Shown: piece after piece, positions 51,995 to 61,029 of the stretch
How positions within the stretch are numbered: the stretch's first letter is position 1
Layout: each line of letters begins with the position of its first letter
Assembly: GCA_026393975.1 (NCBI GenBank)
Contig: JAPKZD010000010.1
Span: forward strand, 1-64,000
Length of the DNA stretch: 64,000 nt
Direction: 5' to 3'
DNA from: Candidatus Aminicenantota bacterium
Lineage (GTDB): Bacteria; Acidobacteriota; Aminicenantia; Aminicenantales; Saccharicenantaceae
Made by a program: the position numbers and the translations under genes
Notes under the pieces: generated by a model
Seen by the model: only the letters and a program-made list of their open reading frames with translations
Told to the model about the DNA's origin: nothing
Database searches by the model: none

Positions 51995-53641
51995 TTATTT
52001 CCGCGCCGGTTTCAGCAGCAAATCCTGGAAGTCGTAGCTGAAGTCCGTGTCAGGCGAGAAGGCTTTCATCCGGGCCTCGAGGATGGCCCCGTCCGGGTCG
52101 AGCGTGAAGGTGACGTAGGCGTCGGCCCGAAGCGCGCGGTCGCGCCAGCGGACGACGAACGTCTCCCGGCTCCAGTGCTCCATGTCGCCGACCATGCCCG
52201 GCGTCTTGGTGAAGCTCATGACGAGCTTGCCGCCATCGAGCGCGATCGAGATCGGTCCGTACCAGGCGTCCTCGTAGGTCCCGGCGTAGTCCGCGAGCGG
52301 AAGCGACGGCCGGGTCGCCGCGTCCCTCTTCGCCGCCGCTTTCTTCAACGCCTCGGCCGTCCCCGCGATCCCCCTCTCGTTCACCTTCAGGTAGGCCTGC
52401 GCCCAGTCGGTCGGGGGGACGCCCATGGCCTGGTCGAGGACGGCGTAGATGACGGAGTTGTAGGCGTCGTCCGACTCCTGGTTGGTTAGGACGGCGATGC
52501 CCAGCCCGAGCTCGGGGACCATGACCAGCCGGGAGACGTAGCCCGAAAGCCCGCCCGTGTGGCTGACGACCTTGCGGCCGCGGTAGTCGTTGACGCTGAA
52601 GCCGAGAGCGTAGCCGCGGAAGTTCATCCGCTGGGCGGCAAGCTCCGCCGGCGGGTCGGAAATGGGGATCGGCGTCACGAGCGAAGTCAGTTCGCGCTCC
52701 GTTTTGGCCGCGAACAGCCTCGTCCCGTCGGCGAGGCGTCCCTCACCGAGGTGGACGAGCATCCACTTGGCCATGTCCTCGGCGCATGACAGGATCCCGC
52801 CGGCGGGATTCATGTTGTCGTTCTCGTCGGGCGGCACCGGGACGATACCCGTTTCGAGCGAGACGTGGGGGATGGCTACGTTCATGCCCGTGACATCGGC
52901 TGAGTGGCGAGGCCGGCTCCCCGCCATCCCCACTTTCTTCAGGATGCGCTCGGCGACGAAGTCCTCCCACGTCCGGCCGCTCACGGCGGCGATGACCTCG
53001 CCCGCGGCCAGGTAGAGGATGTTGTCGTAGGCGTAGGCGCCGCGGAAACTCGTCGCCGTCTTGACGAAGCGGAGGCGCTCGAGGATCTCGCGCCGGCTAT
53101 AAGTCGACTCCGGAAAGATGAGGAGGTCGCCCGCGCCGAGCCCGAGGCCGCTCCTATGGACGAGGAGGTCGCGGACGGTCATCTCCCGCGTGACGTAAGG
53201 GTCCCACATCTGGAACCAGGGCAGGTAGCGGATGACCGGGGCGTCCCACGCGACTTTCCCCTCTTCGACGAGGAGGCCGAGGGCCGTGGCCGTGAAGGCC
53301 TTGGTGTTCGAGGCGATGCCGAAAAGGGTTTGGGCGTCGACGGGCGCCGGTTCGCCGAGCCTGCGGACGCCGTAGCCCTTGGCCAGGACGACCCGGCCGT
53401 CCTTGACCACGGCGATACCCATGCCGGGGACCTCGAAGGTCTTCATCGCCCGGGCGACGAGGGCGTCGAAACCGGGCGGGAGGACGGCGGCGGCGGTAGC
53501 AGTAGCGGGGGAGCGGAGGGCGGGGGCCGCGGTCGCGCGCGGGGCGGCCTTAGGCGTGGTTTGGGAAGCGGCCGAGGCCGGAATTAACGCCAATGCGACG
53601 ACTAAAACGGCTATGACAAGGGCGACGGTTCGTTTTCTCAT
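51995..53641 (-). CDS. Serine hydrolase (class C beta-lactamase/PBP4* fold) with C-terminal beta domain
   Basis: A 548-residue secreted protein: signal peptide (RTVALVIAVLVVALALIPAS), Ala/Pro-rich linker, and a beta-lactamase-fold domain with the SxxK motif S111-N-T-K114, a Tyr-x-Asn-like YAYDNILYLAAGEV (~207-220) and SHTGGLSG (~359). A C-terminal DUF3471-type domain (LADYAGTYEDAWYGPISIAL ~446-465) follows. These act as D-aminopeptidases, esterases or peptidoglycan hydrolases in the periplasm; the substrate is not known. I start at ATG 53641, directly before the signal peptide. Confidence 0.85.
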   Translation of the reverse strand: MRKRTVALVIAVLVVALALIPASAASQTTPKAAPRATAAPALRSPATATAAAVLPPGFDALVARAMKTFEVPGMGIAVVKDGRVVLAKGYGVRRLGEPAPVDAQTLFGIASNTKAFTATALGLLVEEGKVAWDAPVIRYLPWFQMWDPYVTREMTVRDLLVHRSGLGLGAGDLLIFPESTYSRREILERLRFVKTATSFRGAYAYDNILYLAAGEVIAAVSGRTWEDFVAERILKKVGMAGSRPRHSADVTGMNVAIPHVSLETGIVPVPPDENDNMNPAGGILSCAEDMAKWMLVHLGEGRLADGTRLFAAKTERELTSLVTPIPISDPPAELAAQRMNFRGYALGFSVNDYRGRKVVSHTGGLSGYVSRLVMVPELGLGIAVLTNQESDDAYNSVIYAVLDQAMGVPPTDWAQAYLKVNERGIAGTAEALKKAAAKRDAATRPSLPLADYAGTYEDAWYGPISIALDGGKLVMSFTKTPGMVGDMEHWSRETFVVRWRDRALRADAYVTFTLDPDGAILEARMKAFSPDTDFSYDFQDLLLKPARK

Positions 53642-53657
53642 GACCGGAGGATAACCT

Positions 53658-53679
53658 AGTTGCCTTGGCTGTTGCAACT
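53658..53679. repeat. Short inverted repeat AGTTGC...GCAACT
   Basis: AGTTGC (53658-53663) and GCAACT (53674-53679) around CTTGGCTGTT. It resembles 49985-50004 and may be part of a dispersed small repeat; it lies in the divergent gap between the hydrolase and the cytidylyltransferase gene. Confidence 0.4.
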
Positions 53680-53714
53680 ATTGAAAACGCCCGCAAAAGG
53701 GATATGATAAAGAT

Positions 53715-54101
53715 ATGAAAAAGGTCATCACGTACGGCACGTTCGACCTAATCCACCACGGGCACATCAATATCCTGCGCCGGGCCAAGGCCATGGGCGA
53801 CTACCTCATCGTCGCCCTGTCGACCGACGAGTTCGACGCCGGCAAGGGCAAAGAGGCCTACTACAGCTACGGGGAACGCAAGCTCATCCTCGAGGCCATC
53901 AAGTACGTCGACGAGGTCATCCCGGAAACGTGCTGGGAGCAAAAGGTCGATGACGTCGTCAAACACGGCGTCTCGGTCTTCGTCATCGGCGAAGATTGGA
54001 AGGGGAAGTTCGACTTCCTCACGCCCTACTGCGAGGTCATCTACCTGCCCCGCACCGAAGGCATTTCGACGACCCAGATCAAAAACGACCTCAAGAAATA
54101 A
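53715..54101 (+). CDS. tagD: TagD-like glycerol-3-phosphate cytidylyltransferase
   Basis: A 128-residue nucleotidyltransferase with YGTFDLIHHGHINILRRA (HxGH at 14-17) and RTEGISTTQIK near the end, the two signatures of the cytidylyltransferase family at the size of TagD/GCT. It makes CDP-glycerol from CTP and sn-glycerol-3-phosphate. No glycerophosphotransferase is in the window, so its product's use is unknown; some homologues act in modified capsules. A hairpin at 54114 ends the gene. Confidence 0.88.
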   Translation: MKKVITYGTFDLIHHGHINILRRAKAMGDYLIVALSTDEFDAGKGKEAYYSYGERKLILEAIKYVDEVIPETCWEQKVDDVVKHGVSVFVIGEDWKGKFDFLTPYCEVIYLPRTEGISTTQIKNDLKK

Positions 54102-54113
54102 AACAACAAGAAC

Positions 54114-54142
54114 GGGGACATGTACCGGAGGTACATGTCCCC
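54114..54142. repeat. GGGGACA/TGTCCCC hairpin, copy 4
   Basis: GGGGACATGTACC, loop GGA, GGTACATGTCCCC: 13-bp perfect arms, followed by TTATTT. It lies between the convergent tagD and alpha-2-macroglobulin genes and could serve as a two-way terminator. Confidence 0.92.
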
Positions 54143-54168
54143 TTATTTAATAGACGCCCCGCCCTCTC

Positions 54169-57100
54169 TCACTTGATGGTCACCAGCGCGCCGGCGGAGT
54201 AGGCCGCGAATTCGGGGGCGTACATCGACTGGAGCGTCGCCGGCGCGGCCTTGAACGTCCCGGCCATGGCGCAGCGCATCCGGTGCTTGAGCGTGTACTC
54301 GCCCTCCGGCAGTCCCTCCATGAAGAAGTTCGTCCCGCTGTCGCGGATCTCCTCGTAGCGGACGAGCCCCAGGTCCCACTTGTAGCCCGACGTGAGCGTC
54401 GCCGGCTCGCACCCCGACGGTCGCGGGTCCCTCAAGTGGACGTATTCGGCCTGATGGCGGGCCCGAATCGACAGCTGAACCTCGATCTCGTCGCCCACGG
54501 CGAGCGCCGTGCCGTCCGCGAGCGGCTTCAGGACGACCTCCTCGCCCTTCTTCTCCCGCTTGAAATAGGTCCGTTCGACCGCGAACAGGTCGCCGTCGCC
54601 CTTCTCGGGCATCCTCTCGGTGCTGAAGTGCCAGGTCGCGCTGGCGAAGGCCATTCCTTTGCCTTCTTTTGAGACGCGCACCGTGGCGCACTCCGGCCCC
54701 ATTTTATCGCCCGGGACGACCAGCTGGTTTTTCTTGCCGGTGTACTTGTCCGGCTCGAAGAGGAACACCGTCCGCGTGCCGCAGGCCTCGGCCGCGACCG
54801 ACTCCCGGACGCCCAGCGCGCCCGTTTTCTTCAGAAAATACGCCACCGAGTAGATGACTTCGGACGTGGCCCGGGTCGACTTCCAGTGGTTGAGCTTCTT
54901 GTTGAGGAAGAGCCACTGGACGAGCCCCTCGCTCCGCGTGTCCGTCGGCATGAGCTCCATGAGCGTCCGCAGGGCGAAGGCGTGGGTTTCGATCGTGTCG
55001 TTGTACCAGAGCCAGCCGCGGTCCTCCGGCGCCCAGCTTGTCACGCCGTCGACCGTCGTCTTGGCGCTGTCCATGACGCTCGCCCAGACAAGCGCCGCGT
55101 CCTTCGGCCGCCCGGTCCGCTTGAGCGTCAGGGCCAGGTATCCCTTGAGGTATGGCGCGTGGTCCTTCCAGTGCTTGAACGAGAAGTCGAGCATCTGCTT
55201 CCGGTCGGCGTCGGTGAAGACGCCGCCCGTCCACGACGCGTCGGGAAAATTGCTGATCGTGTAGTTGAGGAAGGTGACGAATTCCCAGCCCGTATCGTGG
55301 GCCATCATCGTCGACACGATCTCGTCGAGGTAATGCCGGTGCAGGTAGGCGAAGGCCTTGACCACCGCCTCCTTGGGCACGTCGACGCCGAACTCGAGCG
55401 CCTTGGAAAAACCCTGGACGATGTAGAGGGTCATGTAGGGCGACGGCGGCCCGCCCGGCCACCACGGGAAGGCGCCGAGCGACGTCTGGGCCTTGAGGAG
55501 CTTGGCCAGCGACGATTCGCGCTGGGCCTTGGCCACGCGCGGGTCGAGCACATTCGCCGCGCCAAAACCTGCGTCCTTGCCGCCCTGCGCCGTTTCGAGC
55601 CAGGGCGTCTCCTCGAGGGCCATCTTCCGGTTCGGGTCGGCGGCGTCGAACGTCTCGTAGATCGTCTCCCGTTTGCTCAGGGCCTGGGCCATCCGCGCGA
55701 CCTGCGGATATTTATCGTAGAGGCTCGTCAGGATGCCCGTCGACAGGAAGCGGTTGAGCGTCTGTTCCGTGCACTCGTAGGGATAGTTGACGAGGTAGGG
55801 CAGGGCTTCGAGGAGCCCGTAGAAAAGCTGGGCGTCAACGGTGACCACGAGCTGTTCGTTGATCCGCGTCGGATCGTCCGTCTTGGCCAGGTCGTCGAAC
55901 CTGAGCTCGCGCGGCTTGCCCTCCTTGACCGTCACGAACCGCGACTGGACGAGGTGCATCCGCCCCGGGAGGACCGGGAGCGGCCGGAGCTCGCCGTCGG
56001 ACAGGGCGCCGGATTTGGCCACGACCTTGAAGGCGACCGTCCCGACGCGCGCCGGCGCGAGGAGCGGGAAGACGACCGTTGCCCCTCCTCCCGCCGCGAC
56101 GCTGAACGCCCTGGCCGGAACGCTCGCCGGCAGTCCGAAGGCCAGGGCCAGGTTCTCGTTCGTCAGCGGGTCGTAAATCTCGAGAGAAACGTCACCCGCG
56201 AGCGCCGCGACCCCGGCGTTGTTGACCATCACCCGGAGCTCGGCCTTGTCGCCTTCACGGAAGAAACGCGGCAGGTACGGCCGGACCATGAGGTCCTTGA
56301 CCGTTCGGGCTTCTGTCTCGAGCGTCCCGCCCAAGAGGTCGCGCGTCACGCCATGCACGAAAACACGCCACCCCGTCACGGAATCGGGCACGGTGAACTC
56401 GATCGTCGCCGTCCCGTCCGCCCCCGTGAGCAGGTGGGCCTGCCAGAAAGCGGTCTCGGCAAAATTCGAGCGGAGCTGCGGCTGTGCTTCTTGCCCGACG
56501 GTCACCGCCTTCTCTTCTTTTGCCAACGCCATATCATTCATGGAAGCGGATTTGGCCATTTGGGGCGAGGGCATTCTCTCTTGGACGACACCGCCCAGGA
56601 CGCCGCCGACGACGCCGCCCAGGACGCCGCCGACCACCCCGCCCTCGACGCCGCCGCGCATCCGGCCGCCCGGGCCCCCGATCCCATAGCCGCCGAGTGC
56701 GAAGAGCTCGTCCGGATTGAAGGTGGGGTAGCCGGGGATGCGGTTCCAGTCGTAATCGAACGTGAAAGACATTGGTGCCGTCCCGAGAGCGGCGTCCCAC
56801 CAGGCCGTGCCCGTCCGTCCGGGATAGAGGCCCAGCAGGCGCGGCGGCCGGTGCGGCGCGAAGAGGTCGAGGCTCCGGTCGTACATGTAGGCCAGGAGCT
56901 CGGCCGCGCCTTGGATGGCCGTTTTCCCGTCCGGAGTCTTGACCGTCACGCGCCAGGTCTCCCGGCCGCCGGGCGTGAGCTTATCGCGGAACGTGGAGAA
57001 GGAGATCCCGAGCTCCTTGTTGTCCCAGGGTACGAAGACCGAGGCCTCTTCGCTCATGAACTGGTGGTCGCGGACGGCCGTGACGCGGGCGCCGAAGCCG

Positions 57101-60100
57101 CCCCTCAGGTCTTCCGTGACGGGCATGTCGATGACGCCGCCGTCCTTTCCAGCCTCGAGCCAGCGGCGCTCCCAGAGTTCGCCGCCGCGGAACGTCTCGA
57201 GGAGGACCGGCTGGCCGTTCCAGCCGCAGTCAACGAAGAGGCGCGCGGTGCCGCCGACCGGCACGGACGATTTTTCGGCCCGCAGGACGAGAGGCAGGTT
57301 GAGCTTGAGGGCGGGCTTCGTGCCGCCGACGACCAGGAAGTCCAGGCTGTCGCGGCAGACGGCCCCGAAATCGTCCTTTGTCTCGTAGAGCAGGCGGTAG
57401 GCTCCCGGCCCGAGCGCCGGGACGGCGACCGTCGCCATCCCCTTGGCGTCGTGATCGGCCGCTCCCTTGGCTGCTTCGCTTCCTTCCTTCCACAGGTGAA
57501 GGATGGCATCCGGAGAGCTTGAATCCCACCGGGCCCGCAGGCGGTCGCCGGGCGTCGGCGGGAACATCGGGTCTTCCGTCCCCGGCTGGGGAGCGGGGAG
57601 GGGCTGGTCGGCCGGCAGGAGCGTCGCCTCGGGCTGGATGAGACGGACGACGTGCCACGCGCCCTTTCCGGCTTTCGGCGTTCCGTTGAGGTCGGAGCGG
57701 GTGACCGAGAAGACGCCCTTTGCGTCGGCGCGGACGAACTCGCTCTCCGCTTCGATGCGGGCCTCTACGCTGACGAAGCCGAGCCTGAACGAACGTGAGG
57801 CCGAGCGCGTCTCGCCGCCCTCGTCGGTGACATCGACCGAGAGCGTGTAGCGGTAGGACAATCCCGATTCCGCCCCGTCCCTTTTTTCTTCAGCGCGGGG
57901 GGTGAATTCGACGTCGAACGCGCCGTCCCCGCCGATCTTCGCCCGTCCGCCGTCGACGGTCTGACTGCGGCCGCCGCCGGTCTCCCACCACCACCAGCGC
58001 GGGTAGACCGGCTGGCGCTTGACCTGCCAGACGGCCTCGCCCCCTGTGACGGGAAGTCCGAAGTAATACCGGGCTTCGCCTTTGAGCGCCGCGGGCCGGT
58101 TCAGGCGCAAGGGCTTTTCCGGGTCCTTGACAGAAACCTCGAAGGTCGGCCGCTTGTACTCTTCGACGCGCACCGCGGCCTGGCCGTCGGGAGAGGAGCG
58201 GAGGCGCCAGCCGCCGAGGGGCCGGCCGGCCGCCGGTACGACGAACTCGCCGCTCGCCGTGCCGAAAGCGTTGGTCGAGGCGGTCGCCTCGGCGACGCGT
58301 TGATTGTTGATGTCCTCGAGCCAGACCGAGACGCCGGTTCCCGCGTCGGGGCTGAGTTTGCCCAGGTCGGCGCGGCCTTTATAGGCGAGGATCTTCCAGA
58401 AGATCTTCTGTCCGGGGCGATAGATGCTGCGGTCGGTGTAGATGAGGGCGGCCCGGGAATCGCGCGGCTCGGGGCCGCCGGAAAGATAGAGGTAGTCGGG
58501 GTCGAAGGCGATATCCCGGCCCTTTTTCGCGAAGAGAAAATAGGGGCCGGATCGCTCGCGAGGAGCGAACCAGACGCGGCCCTGGGCGTCGGTCGTTTTC
58601 GACTCGACCCGGGTGTGGCCCTTTCGCCATTCGAAGGCGTAGAGGTCGACCGTCACCTCGGAGAGGGGGCGGCCCGTCGTGCCGGAGAGGACGAGGACTT
58701 CCTTGCCGCCCGCGATGTCGGCGTTCCGGACGCGGGCCCGGCCGCCGCCGTCGCGCTTGATCATGACCAGGTCGCCGAGGACGACGCTGAGGCCGATCGT
58801 GCGGTTGCCGGACGCGGCGAAATCCTCGCGCGCGGACGCGGCGATGAGGTAGAGGCCGGGTGCGAGTGATTGCGGCAGGACGGCGAATGTGTGGTGGTCC
58901 CGGTAGTCCGAGCTCTTGGGCAGGTCGACGGCCCAGGCGGCGTCGGGGCGGCGGCCGTCGACGATCTTGCGGGCTTCGTCGCCCTCCGGGAAGATGTTGT
59001 AGTCCTGGGCCGTCTTGACGAGCGCCTCGATGTCGAGGGCGTAGGCGCGCAGGAACACCCGGTCGAGGTTGCGGTGGCTGACGCGGACGGAGCGGCGGCC
59101 CGGGGCGTCGATGCGCATCGATTCGATCGAATACTCGGGCGCCTCGATCGATTTGAGGATATGCAGGCAGTGCAGGCCGCCGGGAGAGGAGGGGAAGCGC
59201 TCAACGCCTTCGGCGGCGAGTTTGCGGGCGCGGACGAGGGCGTCGGGGGCGGCCTCCTCCCGGGTGTATTCGGCGAGGAGGGCCTGCCCGACGGCCCACC
59301 AGGCGTGCTTGCGTTGGGAGGGCAGGAATTCGGCTAGGTGCGCGCGGATGGCGGCGCGGCTTTCGTCGGAGTCGAACGCGGCGTAGAGCGCCCGGACGAG
59401 CTCGAAGCGGGCTTCGAGGGCGGCTTCGGGGCGGGAGGCGCGGCGGCTGAAGGATTCGTGCTCGCCGAGGAGGGCGCAGATTTTTTCAACCGGGTGGTTG
59501 GCGGGCGATTCGAGAGCGCGGGCGGCGGCGGTGTCACCGGAGCCGGATTTCCCAGCTTGCGCCAGGAGTTTATCGAGGTCGAGGAGCCAGGTCTCGTTCG
59601 ACTGGCGCGGCGTCCAGAAGCCCGTGTCGGCGAGGAGCCGGGCCATGAGGTAGACGACGCCGTCGCGCAGGGTGTCACGCACGCCGGCCGGGTAGTTGCC
59701 GGCCGTCCAGAAGTCGGGGAACTCGCCGGTCTTGTGGGCGGCCAGGCGCTCGCGGTCCTTCCAAACGCGAAGGGCCGACTTCCAGGCCTCGTCGAAGATC
59801 TGGTCTCTCGTCCAGGACTTGAGGTCGATGGGGCCTTTGGCCTCGACGCGCTCGCGGCGGTCGATGTCCCAGGAGTAGGCCTGGTAATAAACGACGAGAG
59901 AATGGCCGAAGAAAAGATCGAGCATGTCGCGCTCGAGAGGGGAGTCCGGCCAGGCCTGCTCTTTGAAGAACCGGACCGCCGTTTCGTAGCCGTGAAGCGC
60001 CGCTCGCAGCTGGCCCTCTTTGATCAGGGCCCAGGCCCAGAGGGAGTTGTCGCCGGCTTTCTTGGCCTCTTCGCGGACGCGGGCGGCTTCCTCGGCCGCG

Positions 60101-60411
60101 GCTTCGAATTTCTGTTCCGCGACGAGCTTTTCGACGGCCTGGCGGGCGGCCTTGAGCTTCGATTGGGCTTCGGCAGCCATGGATGTATCCTTGGTATCGT
60201 CGGTTCGTGGCGCCCGGGTCGATACCGAAAGAGGGGTCAACGAAGAAGGGGCCACGCGTCCCGCGGACAGGGGGCAAGGGCGGTTGGCGATGATTGCGAA
60301 GAGACCGGTGGCAAGGACGGCGGCCAGGACTGCTGCCGCGGCGACGACCGGAAACCGCTTCCGGGAGCGATCTTTCGTCGGGGATTTCTTGTCGGGTTCT
60401 TGGCTGTTCAT
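54169..60411 (-). CDS. Bacterial alpha-2-macroglobulin with thioester motif
   Basis: A 2080-residue protein. An N-terminal membrane helix (FPVVAAAAVLAAVLATGLFA) anchors it to the periplasmic side; there is no lipobox. Helical N-terminal region (~60-450), then MG domains including the MG1/MG2-like LIYTDRSIYRPGQKIFWKIL. The A2M domain (FTVPDSVTGWRVFVHGVTRD ~1335) and the thioester PYECTEQ with Cys1547-Gln1550 follow, and a toroid TED and C-terminal MG domains end it. A2M proteins trap attacking proteases by a bait region. A Gly/Val-rich repeat (GGVVGGVLGGVVGGVLGG) sits near residues 1245-1275. No pbpC partner is next to it. It is longer than common bacterial A2Ms (~1500-1900). Confidence 0.9.
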   Translation of the reverse strand: MNSQEPDKKSPTKDRSRKRFPVVAAAAVLAAVLATGLFAIIANRPCPLSAGRVAPSSLTPLSVSTRAPRTDDTKDTSMAAEAQSKLKAARQAVEKLVAEQKFEAAAEEAARVREEAKKAGDNSLWAWALIKEGQLRAALHGYETAVRFFKEQAWPDSPLERDMLDLFFGHSLVVYYQAYSWDIDRRERVEAKGPIDLKSWTRDQIFDEAWKSALRVWKDRERLAAHKTGEFPDFWTAGNYPAGVRDTLRDGVVYLMARLLADTGFWTPRQSNETWLLDLDKLLAQAGKSGSGDTAAARALESPANHPVEKICALLGEHESFSRRASRPEAALEARFELVRALYAAFDSDESRAAIRAHLAEFLPSQRKHAWWAVGQALLAEYTREEAAPDALVRARKLAAEGVERFPSSPGGLHCLHILKSIEAPEYSIESMRIDAPGRRSVRVSHRNLDRVFLRAYALDIEALVKTAQDYNIFPEGDEARKIVDGRRPDAAWAVDLPKSSDYRDHHTFAVLPQSLAPGLYLIAASAREDFAASGNRTIGLSVVLGDLVMIKRDGGGRARVRNADIAGGKEVLVLSGTTGRPLSEVTVDLYAFEWRKGHTRVESKTTDAQGRVWFAPRERSGPYFLFAKKGRDIAFDPDYLYLSGGPEPRDSRAALIYTDRSIYRPGQKIFWKILAYKGRADLGKLSPDAGTGVSVWLEDINNQRVAEATASTNAFGTASGEFVVPAAGRPLGGWRLRSSPDGQAAVRVEEYKRPTFEVSVKDPEKPLRLNRPAALKGEARYYFGLPVTGGEAVWQVKRQPVYPRWWWWETGGGRSQTVDGGRAKIGGDGAFDVEFTPRAEEKRDGAESGLSYRYTLSVDVTDEGGETRSASRSFRLGFVSVEARIEAESEFVRADAKGVFSVTRSDLNGTPKAGKGAWHVVRLIQPEATLLPADQPLPAPQPGTEDPMFPPTPGDRLRARWDSSSPDAILHLWKEGSEAAKGAADHDAKGMATVAVPALGPGAYRLLYETKDDFGAVCRDSLDFLVVGGTKPALKLNLPLVLRAEKSSVPVGGTARLFVDCGWNGQPVLLETFRGGELWERRWLEAGKDGGVIDMPVTEDLRGGFGARVTAVRDHQFMSEEASVFVPWDNKELGISFSTFRDKLTPGGRETWRVTVKTPDGKTAIQGAAELLAYMYDRSLDLFAPHRPPRLLGLYPGRTGTAWWDAALGTAPMSFTFDYDWNRIPGYPTFNPDELFALGGYGIGGPGGRMRGGVEGGVVGGVLGGVVGGVLGGVVQERMPSPQMAKSASMNDMALAKEEKAVTVGQEAQPQLRSNFAETAFWQAHLLTGADGTATIEFTVPDSVTGWRVFVHGVTRDLLGGTLETEARTVKDLMVRPYLPRFFREGDKAELRVMVNNAGVAALAGDVSLEIYDPLTNENLALAFGLPASVPARAFSVAAGGGATVVFPLLAPARVGTVAFKVVAKSGALSDGELRPLPVLPGRMHLVQSRFVTVKEGKPRELRFDDLAKTDDPTRINEQLVVTVDAQLFYGLLEALPYLVNYPYECTEQTLNRFLSTGILTSLYDKYPQVARMAQALSKRETIYETFDAADPNRKMALEETPWLETAQGGKDAGFGAANVLDPRVAKAQRESSLAKLLKAQTSLGAFPWWPGGPPSPYMTLYIVQGFSKALEFGVDVPKEAVVKAFAYLHRHYLDEIVSTMMAHDTGWEFVTFLNYTISNFPDASWTGGVFTDADRKQMLDFSFKHWKDHAPYLKGYLALTLKRTGRPKDAALVWASVMDSAKTTVDGVTSWAPEDRGWLWYNDTIETHAFALRTLMELMPTDTRSEGLVQWLFLNKKLNHWKSTRATSEVIYSVAYFLKKTGALGVRESVAAEACGTRTVFLFEPDKYTGKKNQLVVPGDKMGPECATVRVSKEGKGMAFASATWHFSTERMPEKGDGDLFAVERTYFKREKKGEEVVLKPLADGTALAVGDEIEVQLSIRARHQAEYVHLRDPRPSGCEPATLTSGYKWDLGLVRYEEIRDSGTNFFMEGLPEGEYTLKHRMRCAMAGTFKAAPATLQSMYAPEFAAYSAGALVTIK

Positions 60412-60548
60412 GCGTTCCTCCCGGCGGTCCGCCCGCCGTCATCTCGAGCGTTGATGGGCAACGGCCTCATCGATAGATACAACCGTCGAAAAAAAATAGT
60501 CCCCTGAGTTCGATTTTTCATGCCCGCGAAGTAGGAATTTATTCGGGA

Positions 60549-60881
60549 TCACGGCAGTGGTTTTCCGGTCCGACGGGGTCTCAGCCGGGGTTGATATAGC
60601 CTCTCTTTTTCTTCCTGGGGGACAAATGTGAGGGACTTTTCCAGCAAGGCCTCAAGCTCTTTTTTGAATGGGTAGCGGGGATTGAACCCGAAGAGTCGGA
60701 CTTTACCCCTGAGCTTGCTGAAAAGGACCCCGCCCATTTCTAATTTCAGTAGCTGATATTGCACCGCATTGGGGTAGAAACCGAATTCCCTAGCAATCTC
60801 CCGACCATATGATTCTCCGTGCGTGTAGACGTAGAGGAGCACTTGGCTCTTTATCGGAGATTCAAAAAGCGGCTCTAGCAT
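60549..60881 (-). CDS. Winged-helix transcriptional regulator
   Basis: A 110-residue protein with one winged helix: LFESPIKSQVLLYVYTHGES then YGREIAREFGFYPNAVQYQL and the wing GGVLFSKLRGKVRLFGFNPR. The C-terminus is basic (RPRRTGKPLP). Similar small regulators often pair with nucleotidyltransferase genes, but none is adjacent. ATG 60881 is preferred over the longer frame because GAGGA lies six bases upstream. Self-regulation through the palindromes at 60907-60935 is likely. Confidence 0.75.
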   Translation of the reverse strand: MLEPLFESPIKSQVLLYVYTHGESYGREIAREFGFYPNAVQYQLLKLEMGGVLFSKLRGKVRLFGFNPRYPFKKELEALLEKSLTFVPQEEKERLYQPRLRPRRTGKPLP

Positions 60882-60906
60882 GGAGTCCTCACAACCGACC
60901 AGAACC

Positions 60907-60935
60907 ATTGGCCATATGACCAATAATGTTGGTCA
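60907..60935. promoter_or_regulatory. Palindromic operator upstream of the winged-helix gene
   Basis: TGACCAA-TAATG-TTGGTCA (60917-60935) is a perfect 7-bp inverted repeat and overlaps a near-perfect 18-base palindrome, ATTGGCCATATGACCAAT (60907-60924). The two share the half-site TTGGTCA, so three half-sites stand in a row in front of the gene. Confidence 0.7.
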
Positions 60936-61029
60936 AATATTAGGACAGAAAAACGCGCCTGTCAAGCGACATATTGGAATTGACCGCGGCGAGTCGGCTG
61001 GCATAGAATGAGCCCGAAGGAGGGCACGC

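Noticed and set aside
54886-57522. 878-codon plus-strand frame over the alpha-2-macroglobulin gene
   Set aside because: Antisense shadow in GC-rich sequence; low-complexity Arg/Glu/Val translation.
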